Made by a program: the position numbers and the translations under genes
Source: G963668655 sp963668655
GTDB taxonomy: Bacteria; Myxococcota_A; SURF-8
Length of the DNA: 64,000 nucleotides
Assembly (NCBI GenBank): GCA_963668655.2
Contig: CAXXPQ010000004.1
Span: 62,001-126,000, forward strand
Direction: 5' to 3'
Shown: in pieces, positions 19,601 to 28,100 of the stretch
Position numbering within the stretch: the first letter of the stretch is position 1
Layout: the number at the start of each line of letters is the position of its first letter
The notes under the pieces: generated by a model
Database searches by the model: none
What the model was told of the DNA's origin: nothing
What the model saw: the letters and a program-made list of their open reading frames with translations, nothing else

Positions 19601-19819
19601 CAGATCCTCCAGGCGCGTCCCTTTTCCATAGAGATCTTCCCGATTTTCAGCGTCCCGAACGATCCGCTTGCGGAGTTCTCCAAGGGATGGTTTTTGCGGA
19701 ATTCGTTCATGATTCGTGGGAATTTTCACCGCCCGGACGTTCCGTGCGGCGACCGCCGTCCCGGGAAAAACACCGGCGATCATCGCCAGCAAAGCCAGAA
19801 GGCAAAGGGCATTTTTCAT
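16688..19819 (-). CDS. Exported N-acetylmuramoyl-L-alanine amidase with golvesin-like insert, Fn3 and MYXO-CTERM-like tail
   Basis: 1043 residues from the Met at 19819 (AGCAGG precedes it; signal peptide MKNALCLLALLAMIAGVFPGTAVAA). An amidase_3 fold is recognisable by SPGHGW (Zn His ~179), GIIEDFTNWRMA (Glu ~202), LYLSLHSNAAG (His ~439) and LTEIGFHD (catalytic Glu ~515). Between the second and third motifs, about residues 235-372 form a golvesin-like beta domain (DGSGWSTSTYVGFNEGSYRT ... VADTVKIGGG). A fibronectin type III domain and a glutamine-amidotransferase-like region (NILIVNGFDRLDAS ... LFISGSEIGWD) follow. An acidic DGD linker leads to a C-terminal GGGGCRQ, a hydrophobic helix and RRRR. 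It would cut peptide stems from peptidoglycan at or outside the cell surface. Confidence 0.87.
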   Translation of the reverse strand: MKNALCLLALLAMIAGVFPGTAVAARNVRAVKIPTNHERIPQKPSLGELRKRIVRDAENREDLYGKGTRLEDLRSDGDGVRIVFSEQFRESAWNPRIVDDVVQRLSVLAEGYSGVRIEIRTEDGVRPLDDFVKLPGRADVFSAGRSERAHPVVRNSVGGGRFPLNGALSGKTIIISPGHGWYYSSNTEEWHTQRGLVNGIIEDFTNWRMAGHVIQALEHAGARVISCRERDIATAEVIVDNDAGSPDYTDGSGWSTSTYVGFNEGSYRTSPTTSTEPMATSAFWSVDLPAPGAYAVYVAFRAGENRVTDARYTVHHGANASTVLVDQTGDDRRWVYIGSYVFSADGAHNEGVELSNFSVESGYVVADTVKIGGGMGSLERNGSSSGKPRWQEAARYWVEFSGAPGEVYHETWTEENSADVTTRPLYADWRGGDLYLSLHSNAAGSGNVGYGTETFMYDGVPVAGSERWRDLVNAEIVGAIRSEWDANWTNRGLKTANFGELRELLTMPGCLTEIGFHDTEYDAFFLKRPPFRATVARAVAKAALDYFESSLPLFPLPVKNIALEALDVGTVRLSWNPQDDATYPNSDPTGYRIYISEGGTGFDNGTLRTTENHYDFDNLSPGMLYAFRVSATNVGGESLWSEPVVARINGWDKPNILIVNGFDRLDASIQEEENNREYALLHAKSIQAAGDYYFLSTSNEAFASGSMSLYPYEMLDWIAGEEAKLTDELDAYRSLSVEERQQIQTFVNQGGNLFISGSEIGWDVAVSADGEAQYLAFLNDTLRAGYVSDDADEYGMKGVDGGIFQGITGTFDDGSHGVYDVDWPDVLAPEQGSTTCMTYSDVSKGLGVCYDGDYRLVYLGIPFESIVGNNRDKVMLSVLNYLAAEQIPVGTDGDRDEDVENIEGVEDVEDGDDDADFDFSEEDADGNEVPDGDLEADAGENPEGDTEVVDGDEEFGEEISEEDADFADAEEDNPSEMSEFDNGLECLPGYERVGGACIKSDDGEGDGGGGGCRQSRGGFPPAMAVFLMFLTAFLVRRRRTGFD

Positions 19820-20147
19820 TTTACCTGCTCTCTTCGATATGTTTTTCCGATATCCTAACACAAGAGCCGAAAAAGAAAACACATTTCCCCGCTTTCCTCA
19901 AAAACGCCATGCCGCTCACAGAGCCGGTCCGACCGAATCGAATGAGGCTTCTTTTCGCCTCTTCTCTCCGTCACGCCGGAAAGCATCGTATCTTTCCAAG
20001 GTTAGAACGGAATGCCTCCTTCGTTTTTTATCGGTCAAGTCTTGACCTGGATGTCCGGATGTGAAAAAATGTACATGTTCGATTGTAGCGAGCCTCCAAT
20101 AGACATTTCTCCATTACGGGATTTCGGAAAATCCGAGGCGTTGGCCC
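19820..20147. other. Divergent intergenic region
   Basis: 328 bp between the divergent amidase and HD-GYP genes. It must hold promoters for both. TTGACC at 20042 is a possible -35, but no good -10 follows at 16-18 bp, so no promoter is called. No gene or structured RNA was recognised. Confidence 0.4.
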
Positions 20148-21725
20148 ATGACCATGGCTCCGAAGGTACTGATCGTTGACGACAACCCCAAGAATGTCAA
20201 GTTGTTGGAGGCTTACCTCGTTACGACCGGCGTTCGGACGGAAGCCGCCTACGACGGCGAAGAAGCCCTGGAAAAAATCGTCGCCGCTCCGCCCGATCTG
20301 ATTCTCCTGGACATCATGATGCCCAAGATCGACGGCTACGAGGTCTGTCGGCGGGTCAAGGACGACGCCTCCACCCGGATCATTCCCATCATTATGGTAA
20401 CGGCGCTGGACCAGATGGAAGACAAGGTGAAAGGCATCGACGCGGGCGCGGACGATTTCCTTTCGAAACCGGTCAACCGGCTGGAACTGCTGGCCCGGAC
20501 CAAGTCGCTCATTCGCACGAAGCAGTTGAATTCCCAGGTCATCAACCTCCAGCGCACCCTGGGCAGTCTGTTCGAAATCACCACCTTCACGAAACGCTTT
20601 TCCGACCGCAAGGTGCTGCTGACGGAATTCACCAAACGAGCCGCCGATTTCACCGGCGCGGACAGCGTACTCATCAGTTTCCGACACGACGGAGAATACA
20701 TCACGGAGGCCACCTACCCCCACCGCGATTCTCCCATCGACGATTACCAGCGCGACGCCCTGAACTGGCTGCACGCGGAAATGGAAACCCGGAAAGACAT
20801 TCAGGTGGTCACCAGCAGCAATCTGCCGGAAGACGAAATGCGCCTCCTGGGCGTTCGATCGGGGTATGTCGGCGTTCCGCTGATGTCGCTTTCCGGCGAA
20901 CAGTTCGGAGCCATCCATGCCTTCAATGTGAATGAAAATCTCCAGGATGTGGCGGTGCGTTTTCTATTGATGATCGCCCAACGCCTGGCCCACGAACTGG
21001 AAATGAAAGCCTACAACAAGCGGCTTGAGGAAGAAGTCGCACTGCGAACGGCGGAACTTCAGAAGGCCATGAATGAATTGAAGCTGGCCAACGCCGATCT
21101 TCACATCGCCCAGGTCGAAACGATTTTCCGCCTGGCCAAGGCCGCCGAACACCGCGACGACGACACGGCCGGGCACATTCACCGGCTGAGCATCTACACC
21201 ACCCTGATTTCCGAACACCTGGGCAAAGACGAAACCTATTGCAAGCAGATGAAACTGGCCAGCCAGATGCACGACATCGGAAAAATCGCCATCCCGGACG
21301 CCATTCTGCTGAAAAAAGGGCGCTTCACCCCCAAGGAATTCGAACTCATGAAGGAGCATACCCTGATCGGCGCCCGGATCCTTTCAGGCTCCAGCACCGG
21401 CATGCTGTCCATGTCGGAACAGATCGCGCTTTCCCACCACGAAAAATACGACGGCAGCGGCTATCCCAATCAGCTTAAAAAGTACGAAATTCCCCTGGAG
21501 GCCCGCATCGTAGCCGTGGCCGACGTCTTCGACGCCCTGACGACGGCGCGGGTCTACAAACCCGCGTATTCCGTTGAGAAAACGCTGGATATGATGAAAT
21601 CCGAGCGTGAACGCCACTTCGATCCGGAAGTACTAGACGCCTTCTTCCATATTCTGGACGACATTCTTGAAGTCAAAGGGCAATACGTCTTCAAAAAACC
21701 GATATCCACCCGTAACGAGATCTGA
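20148..21725 (+). CDS. Response regulator with GAF-like and HD-GYP domains (c-di-GMP phosphodiesterase)
   Basis: 525 residues. An N-terminal receiver domain (VLIVDDNPKNVKLLEAYL; phospho-acceptor in LILLDIMMPKIDGYEV near residue 56; Lys in FLSKPVN) is followed by a GAF-like section (about 150-290). The C-terminal HD-GYP domain has HDIGKIAIPDAILLKKG and HHEKYDGSGYP, the full metal and GYP signatures, so it should hydrolyse c-di-GMP. Phosphorylation by an unlinked sensor kinase would control it; no kinase gene is adjacent. It lies alone between intergenic gaps. Confidence 0.93.
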   Translation: MTMAPKVLIVDDNPKNVKLLEAYLVTTGVRTEAAYDGEEALEKIVAAPPDLILLDIMMPKIDGYEVCRRVKDDASTRIIPIIMVTALDQMEDKVKGIDAGADDFLSKPVNRLELLARTKSLIRTKQLNSQVINLQRTLGSLFEITTFTKRFSDRKVLLTEFTKRAADFTGADSVLISFRHDGEYITEATYPHRDSPIDDYQRDALNWLHAEMETRKDIQVVTSSNLPEDEMRLLGVRSGYVGVPLMSLSGEQFGAIHAFNVNENLQDVAVRFLLMIAQRLAHELEMKAYNKRLEEEVALRTAELQKAMNELKLANADLHIAQVETIFRLAKAAEHRDDDTAGHIHRLSIYTTLISEHLGKDETYCKQMKLASQMHDIGKIAIPDAILLKKGRFTPKEFELMKEHTLIGARILSGSSTGMLSMSEQIALSHHEKYDGSGYPNQLKKYEIPLEARIVAVADVFDALTTARVYKPAYSVEKTLDMMKSERERHFDPEVLDAFFHILDDILEVKGQYVFKKPISTRNEI

Positions 21726-21942
21726 CATTCATCTTTCCGGTTCTTCCGATCGATTCTCGGAGGCTCGCCGTCTTTATTTCCTCGGAAATACGATCGCCAG
21801 GCGACTTTTCCCCGAACGGGGCCATCTCCGGTTTTTTCTTGCATTTCTTGACAAGAAGGAATTCGTAAGGTAGCGTACATACTTGCGATTATTCCGGAAA
21901 AGTCCAAGAGGATCCCCTTGAGGAACAGGGAACAGTAGGCGT

Positions 21943-23169
21943 ATGAAAGCGATCATCAAGGAAGACACGGTATTACGTATACGCCGAAAGGTGGACGTGA
22001 CCCAACTGGATCTTTCCGCCCAGGAGGGATTCATCGTATCCAGAATCGATGGAAAGGCCACAGTCAAGGAACTGTACCAGATGAGCCTTCTGGACAAGAA
22101 TTCCACGGCCGTCGTGCTCAAAAACCTGGTCGAGCAGGATGTTCTGGAACCCGTAGCCGGCAAAGTCCGACACGACGGGCAAGTGGTGGTTCAGGACATG
22201 CCCGTGCGCGATTTCAAAGGTTTCATTTTCAATTTGGTGGAGTTACAGGAAGAAAACGACCTGCCGGAGAATTTCAAGAAAGAAATTCTTTTCCTGTACC
22301 ACAGCCTCGGGAAATTGACGCACTTCCAGTTGTTGAACATCAAACCGGACGCGACGACTGCGGAAATCAAGCGAGCCTATCTGAAACTGTCCAAACTGTA
22401 TCATCCGGACAGTTATTTCCGAAAGAACTTGGGAACCTACAAAAACAAACTGAACCGGGTTTACTCCGCCGTAACCCAAGCGCACATGGAACTCGGGGAT
22501 TCCACGAAGCGACGGCTGTATAAAAACAAACTGGAAGAACAGACCCGACCGAAAGAATCCCAAGCCGTTCTGGATGAAAAATCCCGACAGCGCTATCAGA
22601 GAGCGAAGCAAATCCGGCAGCAGCGGCGCCTGAAACAGAATCCCCTGATGCTGAAGGTGAACAAGGCCAAGGAATACTTCGAAGCCGGACTGGGAGAGGC
22701 GGAAAAAAACAACTGGGTCGCCGCAGTGAACAATTTTCGCCTGGCGGCGATCAACGACCCCAACAACGAGCTTTACGAAAAGAAAATAGAAGAAGTGGAA
22801 GGCGAAGCCAAGAAAGTCGCCGCAGAGCGCTATTACCAACGTGCGCAGGGACTGGAGCAATACGGCCAGGAGGGATATTTCGAACTTTATATCAAGGCCA
22901 CCGAAACCTATCCGAAAGGCGGAGCCTACAGTTTCAAGGTCGCGCAGCTTTACACGGATCAGAGAGATTGGCAGGACGCCGTGCCCTTTGCGAAGGCCGC
23001 CGTAAAAGCCAACGAGAATAATCCACGATATCGCCTGCTTCTCGGGCAGATTCTAATCAAGTTGAAACGCAAGGAAGAGGCAGTCAAACATCTGGAAAAA
23101 GCCCTGGAACTCAAACCGGATGACGAGTTCATCAAGAAAGTCCTGAAAGAGGCCAAGAGATGGTTCTGA
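21943..23169 (+). CDS. J-domain protein with N-terminal winged-helix-like region and TPR repeats
   Basis: 408 residues. Residues 1-90 (VDVTQLDLSAQEGFIVSRIDGKATVKELYQMS...) look like the DUF4388/winged-helix region common in delta-proteobacterial and myxobacterial regulators. A J domain follows at about residues 120-195 with the HPD motif (KLYHPDSYFRKN, near residue 153), needed to stimulate Hsp70 ATPase. The C-terminal ~170 residues are TPR-like helices (KEEAVKHLEKALELKPDDEF). It lies 43 bp before an Hsp70 gene in the same direction, so the pair is probably a dedicated chaperone team. Confidence 0.85.
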   Translation: MKAIIKEDTVLRIRRKVDVTQLDLSAQEGFIVSRIDGKATVKELYQMSLLDKNSTAVVLKNLVEQDVLEPVAGKVRHDGQVVVQDMPVRDFKGFIFNLVELQEENDLPENFKKEILFLYHSLGKLTHFQLLNIKPDATTAEIKRAYLKLSKLYHPDSYFRKNLGTYKNKLNRVYSAVTQAHMELGDSTKRRLYKNKLEEQTRPKESQAVLDEKSRQRYQRAKQIRQQRRLKQNPLMLKVNKAKEYFEAGLGEAEKNNWVAAVNNFRLAAINDPNNELYEKKIEEVEGEAKKVAAERYYQRAQGLEQYGQEGYFELYIKATETYPKGGAYSFKVAQLYTDQRDWQDAVPFAKAAVKANENNPRYRLLLGQILIKLKRKEEAVKHLEKALELKPDDEFIKKVLKEAKRWF

Positions 23170-23212
23170 TTCCCGGTTCCGACCCGCGTGGATACTAAAT
23201 GAGGTTCAAAAT

Positions 23213-25036
23213 ATGTCTATCGTGATTGGAATAGATTTAGGCACAACCAATACCTGTGTCGCCCATATCGAAGACGGCGTTCCCATCGTCACTCCCAATA
23301 AATCGGGATATAAAATCACCCCGAGCGTGGTCGCCATCACCCCGTCGGGCAAACGCCTGATCGGACATGCCGCCAAACGCCAGGCCATCACCAACCCGAC
23401 CAATACCGTATTCGCGGCGAAACGCTTCATCGGACGCCCCTTCAATTCTCCCCAGGTCCAATCGGCCTTGATTTCCTGTCCGTTCCAGTTAGTGGAAGGC
23501 GAACACGGAGACGTCCGGGTCAAATTGAATGAAAAAGTCTATTCGGCCCAGGAAATTCAGTCCATGATTCTGGGAGAGATGAAGGCCATCGCGGAAGAAT
23601 ACATGGGGGAAGCGGTGGACAAAGCCGTCATCACCGTTCCGGCCTACTTCAAGGATCCCCAGCGCCAGTCCACCCGCGACGCCGGCCGCATCGCCGGCCT
23701 GGATGTCATCCGAATCCTGAACGAACCGACCGCGGCGGCCCTGGCATACGGCCTGAAGGCGGAAGGAAACAAGAAGATCGCGGTGTACGACCTTGGCGGC
23801 GGAACCTTCGATATCTCCATCCTGGAAATTTCGGAGGATGTCTACGAAGTCATTACATCCAATGGGGACACGTTCCTCGGCGGAGAGGATTTCGACAGCC
23901 GGATCATGGAATGGCTGCTGGACGAATTCTTCCAGGAATACGGCATCGATCTGCGCGAGGACAAGATGGCCATTCAACGGCTGAAGGACGCCGCGGAAAC
24001 GGCCAAAATCAGCCTGTCTTCATCCTCGGAAACGGAAATCAACCTTCCCTTCATCACCACCGACGGAAACCAGCAACCCCTGCACCTGCAAAAGGATCTT
24101 TCGCGGGATGAGTTGGAAGAGATGGTGGAGGATCTCGTCGAGCGGACCATCGACATCTGCACAAAAGCGCTTCAGGACGGAAGTCTCCATGTGGATGCCA
24201 TCGACGACATCGTGTTGATCGGCGGCCAGACGCGCATGCCCATGGTTCAGAACGCGGTATCCGATTTTTTCGGGAAAATGCCCTCGAAAAACATCAATCC
24301 GGACGAGGCGGTCGCTTTGGGCGCGGCCATCCAGGGTGAAATGCTCACCCGGGAAGGCGGAGACAAATCGCTGTTGCTGGACCTGACCCCGCATCCCCTT
24401 GGAATCGCGATAACCGGAGGTTATTTCAAGGAGATCATTGCCAAGGATACGCCCATTCCGGTCAGCAAGAGCCACATTTTCACCACCGAAACCGACTATC
24501 AGGAATCCGTCCGAATCATCGCCCAGCAGGGACAGGGAGAAGATATCGAGGATAAAATCATCCTGGGCGAGTTCATTTTAGACGACATCAAGAGAGCGCA
24601 GCGCGGAGAAACGCGCATCAAGATTTTCTTCGATCTCGACGCCGACGGGACGCTGAAAGTATCCGCCAGGGACATGGATACCGGAGAACAGCAGGCCATC
24701 ACCGTCAGCGCCTATAATTACCTGACGGACAATGAAATCCAGGATATGATCGACGACAATCGGGAATACGCCCTGGAACAGGAATACGACAACATGGTGT
24801 CCAAGGTTCAGGAGAACGTATCCTCCATCCTGAACTACATTCAGAACACCCTGCCCGCGCTGGAACAGCATTTCAAGGGAAACGAGAAGAACGAAGCGGC
24901 GCTCAAAAACATCAAACAGATTCTCGCCAAAGCCAATGACGCCCTGGAAAAGAAAGACGTGGAAAAACTGGTGGAACTGGAAACCTTCCTGCTGAAGACC
25001 CAGAGCCTGATTAAAAACGCCATCGGCGAAGCCTGA
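23213..25036 (+). CDS. Hsp70 (DnaK-like) chaperone paired with the J-TPR protein
   Basis: 607 residues. The actin-like ATPase domain shows GIDLGTTNTCVA (phosphate 1), VYDLGGGTFDISIL (phosphate 2) and VLIGGQTRMPMVQ (adenosine motif). The substrate-binding domain starts at DLTPHPLGIAITGGYF and ends in a short helical lid. It is about 30 residues shorter than housekeeping DnaK and lacks the usual EEVD/Gly-rich end. There is no grpE or canonical dnaJ next to it, so it is more likely an accessory Hsp70 working with the upstream J protein than the general DnaK. Confidence 0.88.
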   Translation: MSIVIGIDLGTTNTCVAHIEDGVPIVTPNKSGYKITPSVVAITPSGKRLIGHAAKRQAITNPTNTVFAAKRFIGRPFNSPQVQSALISCPFQLVEGEHGDVRVKLNEKVYSAQEIQSMILGEMKAIAEEYMGEAVDKAVITVPAYFKDPQRQSTRDAGRIAGLDVIRILNEPTAAALAYGLKAEGNKKIAVYDLGGGTFDISILEISEDVYEVITSNGDTFLGGEDFDSRIMEWLLDEFFQEYGIDLREDKMAIQRLKDAAETAKISLSSSSETEINLPFITTDGNQQPLHLQKDLSRDELEEMVEDLVERTIDICTKALQDGSLHVDAIDDIVLIGGQTRMPMVQNAVSDFFGKMPSKNINPDEAVALGAAIQGEMLTREGGDKSLLLDLTPHPLGIAITGGYFKEIIAKDTPIPVSKSHIFTTETDYQESVRIIAQQGQGEDIEDKIILGEFILDDIKRAQRGETRIKIFFDLDADGTLKVSARDMDTGEQQAITVSAYNYLTDNEIQDMIDDNREYALEQEYDNMVSKVQENVSSILNYIQNTLPALEQHFKGNEKNEAALKNIKQILAKANDALEKKDVEKLVELETFLLKTQSLIKNAIGEA

Positions 25037-25171
25037 CGCCACCCGTTTTCAGGCGCTTCTCCCATCGGCTTGAAAGAAGAAGGGAAGACCCACCATCAGG
25101 GATGGGAACACCCTTGTCTTTACGCAAAATCACGCGGACGGGAGAAGAGCGTTTTCTACGCTTCGCCCGCT

Positions 25172-28100
25172 TCAATCCCAACCGTCCGGACAGCCTCCCT
25201 TCGTCTGCAACGTCCATTCCTCGCAGGAATCGCCGCTGAAGAACTTGATCTGAAGGTACATCCAGGTGCTGTCGCTGTGGCCCAGCCATCCTTCGCTGAT
25301 ATAATGGGTGACCTCGTCCATTTCTCCCGCTCCGTTTACGGAGGAATCCCGCAGGGTTCCGCACGGCTCGTAGAGATACAGATCGTAGTCCATGCCGGGA
25401 GGCGACTGGAGTTGCGCGCGCAGGCGGATATCCGCAGGGCAGTTCGATTCCTCCTCCATGTAGATCTTGTACCAGCGCTCTCCATACCCCGTGCGGCTGG
25501 GACCGGTCTTGCATTCCGTCGGACAAAGCGTCCCGGCATATTCGTCGCCGTCCAGAGCGCCCAGGCTGACGGCGTTCAGGCAGACCGGATCGCTGTCCAG
25601 CAGGGTTTCGCAATCGCTCGGATTGGCGTCGCAGTTGGAATAACCCTCCGTACACTCGCCGATCACGCATTCATTGTTGGAACACGTTCCCGTGGCGTTG
25701 GAGAAATCGTCCGAGCAGTCCTCACAGTCCTTCGCCCAGTCGCAGTTTCCGTTTCCATCGCAATATCCCGCGCAGAGCATGTCGCCGCCGGAATCGAAGT
25801 TACCGTCCCCCGCGCCGGAAGAACATTTCGGGTTCGGATCACACAAGGTATTGCTCGAAAGATTCATGGAATAACAAGATCCTCCGCTGCAATAATACTC
25901 CGCGCAGGGATCCGCGGGGCCGCAGGATTGCTCGATCCACGTTCCGGACATGCAGGTGGCCAGATTGTGGGATCCCCAGCAATCCGGCGCGATCTGCCCG
26001 TCCGCATACGCCGTGCCGTCGTGCAGGCATTGCGTGGCGGGCGCGCACCAGCTTCCACTGCCGTCGTAATCGTACTTACAGACGCCCGTGGCGCAGTCGG
26101 CGTCCTCGATACACCCGCATTCCGGATCGGCAAACGCTCCCCAGGTGTTGGTTCCGGAGCAGAACAGCCCGGCATATCGCCCGCAGGTCGGGATATGGGC
26201 GGACAGTTCGGAATCGTCCGCCGCCGCTCCGTTGCAATCGTAAAGGAGCCCGTCCAGGCAGAGAACCGACCCGGAACTGACCCCGCTTTCCAGGATTTCT
26301 CCATTGTAACAGCAGCCGCTTCCTTCCGTTTCCGGTTGCTCGAAATCCTCTCCCGGGTCGTCGCCGCAACATTTCGAAACATCCTCGACCCATGTAAATC
26401 CGCACCCATCGGCCTCGCAATACTCCCGGGTAACGTCCAGATCCTTCCAGGATCCCTCCACGCAATAGGATTTCTGTCCGGAGGTTCCAAACCCCGTACA
26501 GGTGTTCGAATCGACGCAGTTGCCGTTGTGATCCACACAATCGGTTTCATAATAGCAACACGCCAGCGTATCCCAGCCGCAATCGCCGTTGTCGGACTGA
26601 TCGGTGCAAAGGCGTACGATTTCCAGCGTATCATCGCCGCAGCAATCCAGCGGCGCGACCTCTCCACCCAATGCCCACTGAAGACCGCAGGACGTGCAGT
26701 ATTCCCGGCTCGAATCGACATCGAACAGATTGGCTTGGCACTCGGCCGAACTGCACGAACGCTCGATATATCCGCAACCGTTGAGCGTCGTGCCGCAAAG
26801 TTCGGGAGCGTCGCAGGCGTCCCCACCGATGCTGCAATCCTGCACCAGAGCATTGCCCAGGAACTGGCAGTATCCCGGCTCGCCGATACAGGCGTAATCC
26901 GCCCGGTAAAGCAGATTCTCGTCCAGGCAGAAATCGTACTCGTTCGCCGCGCAGTCGTAGGCCGTCGGTCCCGTGATCCCCGCGCCCAGAGCTCCGTATT
27001 CGTATACCGTATCCCCTTCGCAATAGTCCGCGTACTCCGTGATCGTGCAGGCGCCGTCTTCGCAGCCGGTATAGTCCGTCACGATCCCGCCGACATCGAA
27101 AATGTTCGGACCGTTGTCCGTGTCCGTGGAAAGTTTCGTGGCGCAATTGTCGATAGCGGATCCCAACGCCGACACGCAGTTTCCGGTACTCGCATTCACG
27201 TAAAAGTCTTTGTACGAATAGGAGATATCGCCTTCGCACAGCGGCGAGCAAACGTCCTGATCGTCGCAGTTCTTTTCGAGGCAGTTCTGCATCGTCACGA
27301 CGCAGGCGCCCGCGCTGTTGGCGTAGTAATCTTCCTGGACGTAATCCGGATCGATTCCGCAACCGGGATTGTCTCCGCCGCCACTGAAGTTGTCCATGGG
27401 ATCGCATTCCCGCGTCTGGAGTACCGAATACGTACAGTTCCCGCCGGAACAGAAATAGTCTCGCTGCTCCGCTATGGGATCCTCCGTATCCAGGCATCCC
27501 GGCCCGTCGTCTCCGTATCCGTACCAGCCGTCCCCATGGCCGTCCACCACGCAATTCTGTCCGTTGTGCGAAGTACTGTCCAGAAGGCATTCATAGGCGT
27601 TGTCGCCCGTGGAGTTGCAATAACCGGTGTTGCACTGGTCCCCGCATTCGCCGCAGTCCGGCTCATACCCCACGATGCACAGGCCATTGCTGCAATAGTC
27701 GTCGTAGGTGCAACCGCTGGAATCGGCATTACAGAGTTCCCCGTTCTTGGATTCCACGTCCGAGGTGCAAGCATAGGAATTCACTCCCGTGGACTGGCAG
27801 ACGCCATCCTTGCAAGGACCGCTCCATGCCGAACAGTCGGGAGCGCTTCCCGGCACGCAGATTCCGCCGGAACAGGTATCATCCTGAGTGCAGCCGCTGT
27901 CATCCACATTGCAGGAATCGCCGTTATGCGGGATCGGATTTTTCTGACATTCGTAGTTCTGATCTCCCAGGGAATGGCAGACGCCCGTATTGCATTGGTC
28001 GCTTTCACCAGAACAATCGGGGGGCGTTCCGGTATAGCACTGCCCGTTGTAACAGGAGTCTCCCACGGTGCAGCCGTTGGAATCCGCATTACAGGCTTCG

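Noticed and set aside
21726..21942. A promoter before the J-TPR gene using TTGACA at 21848
   Set aside because: The -35 is perfect, but the hexamer 17 bp downstream is TAGCGT, too poor to call.
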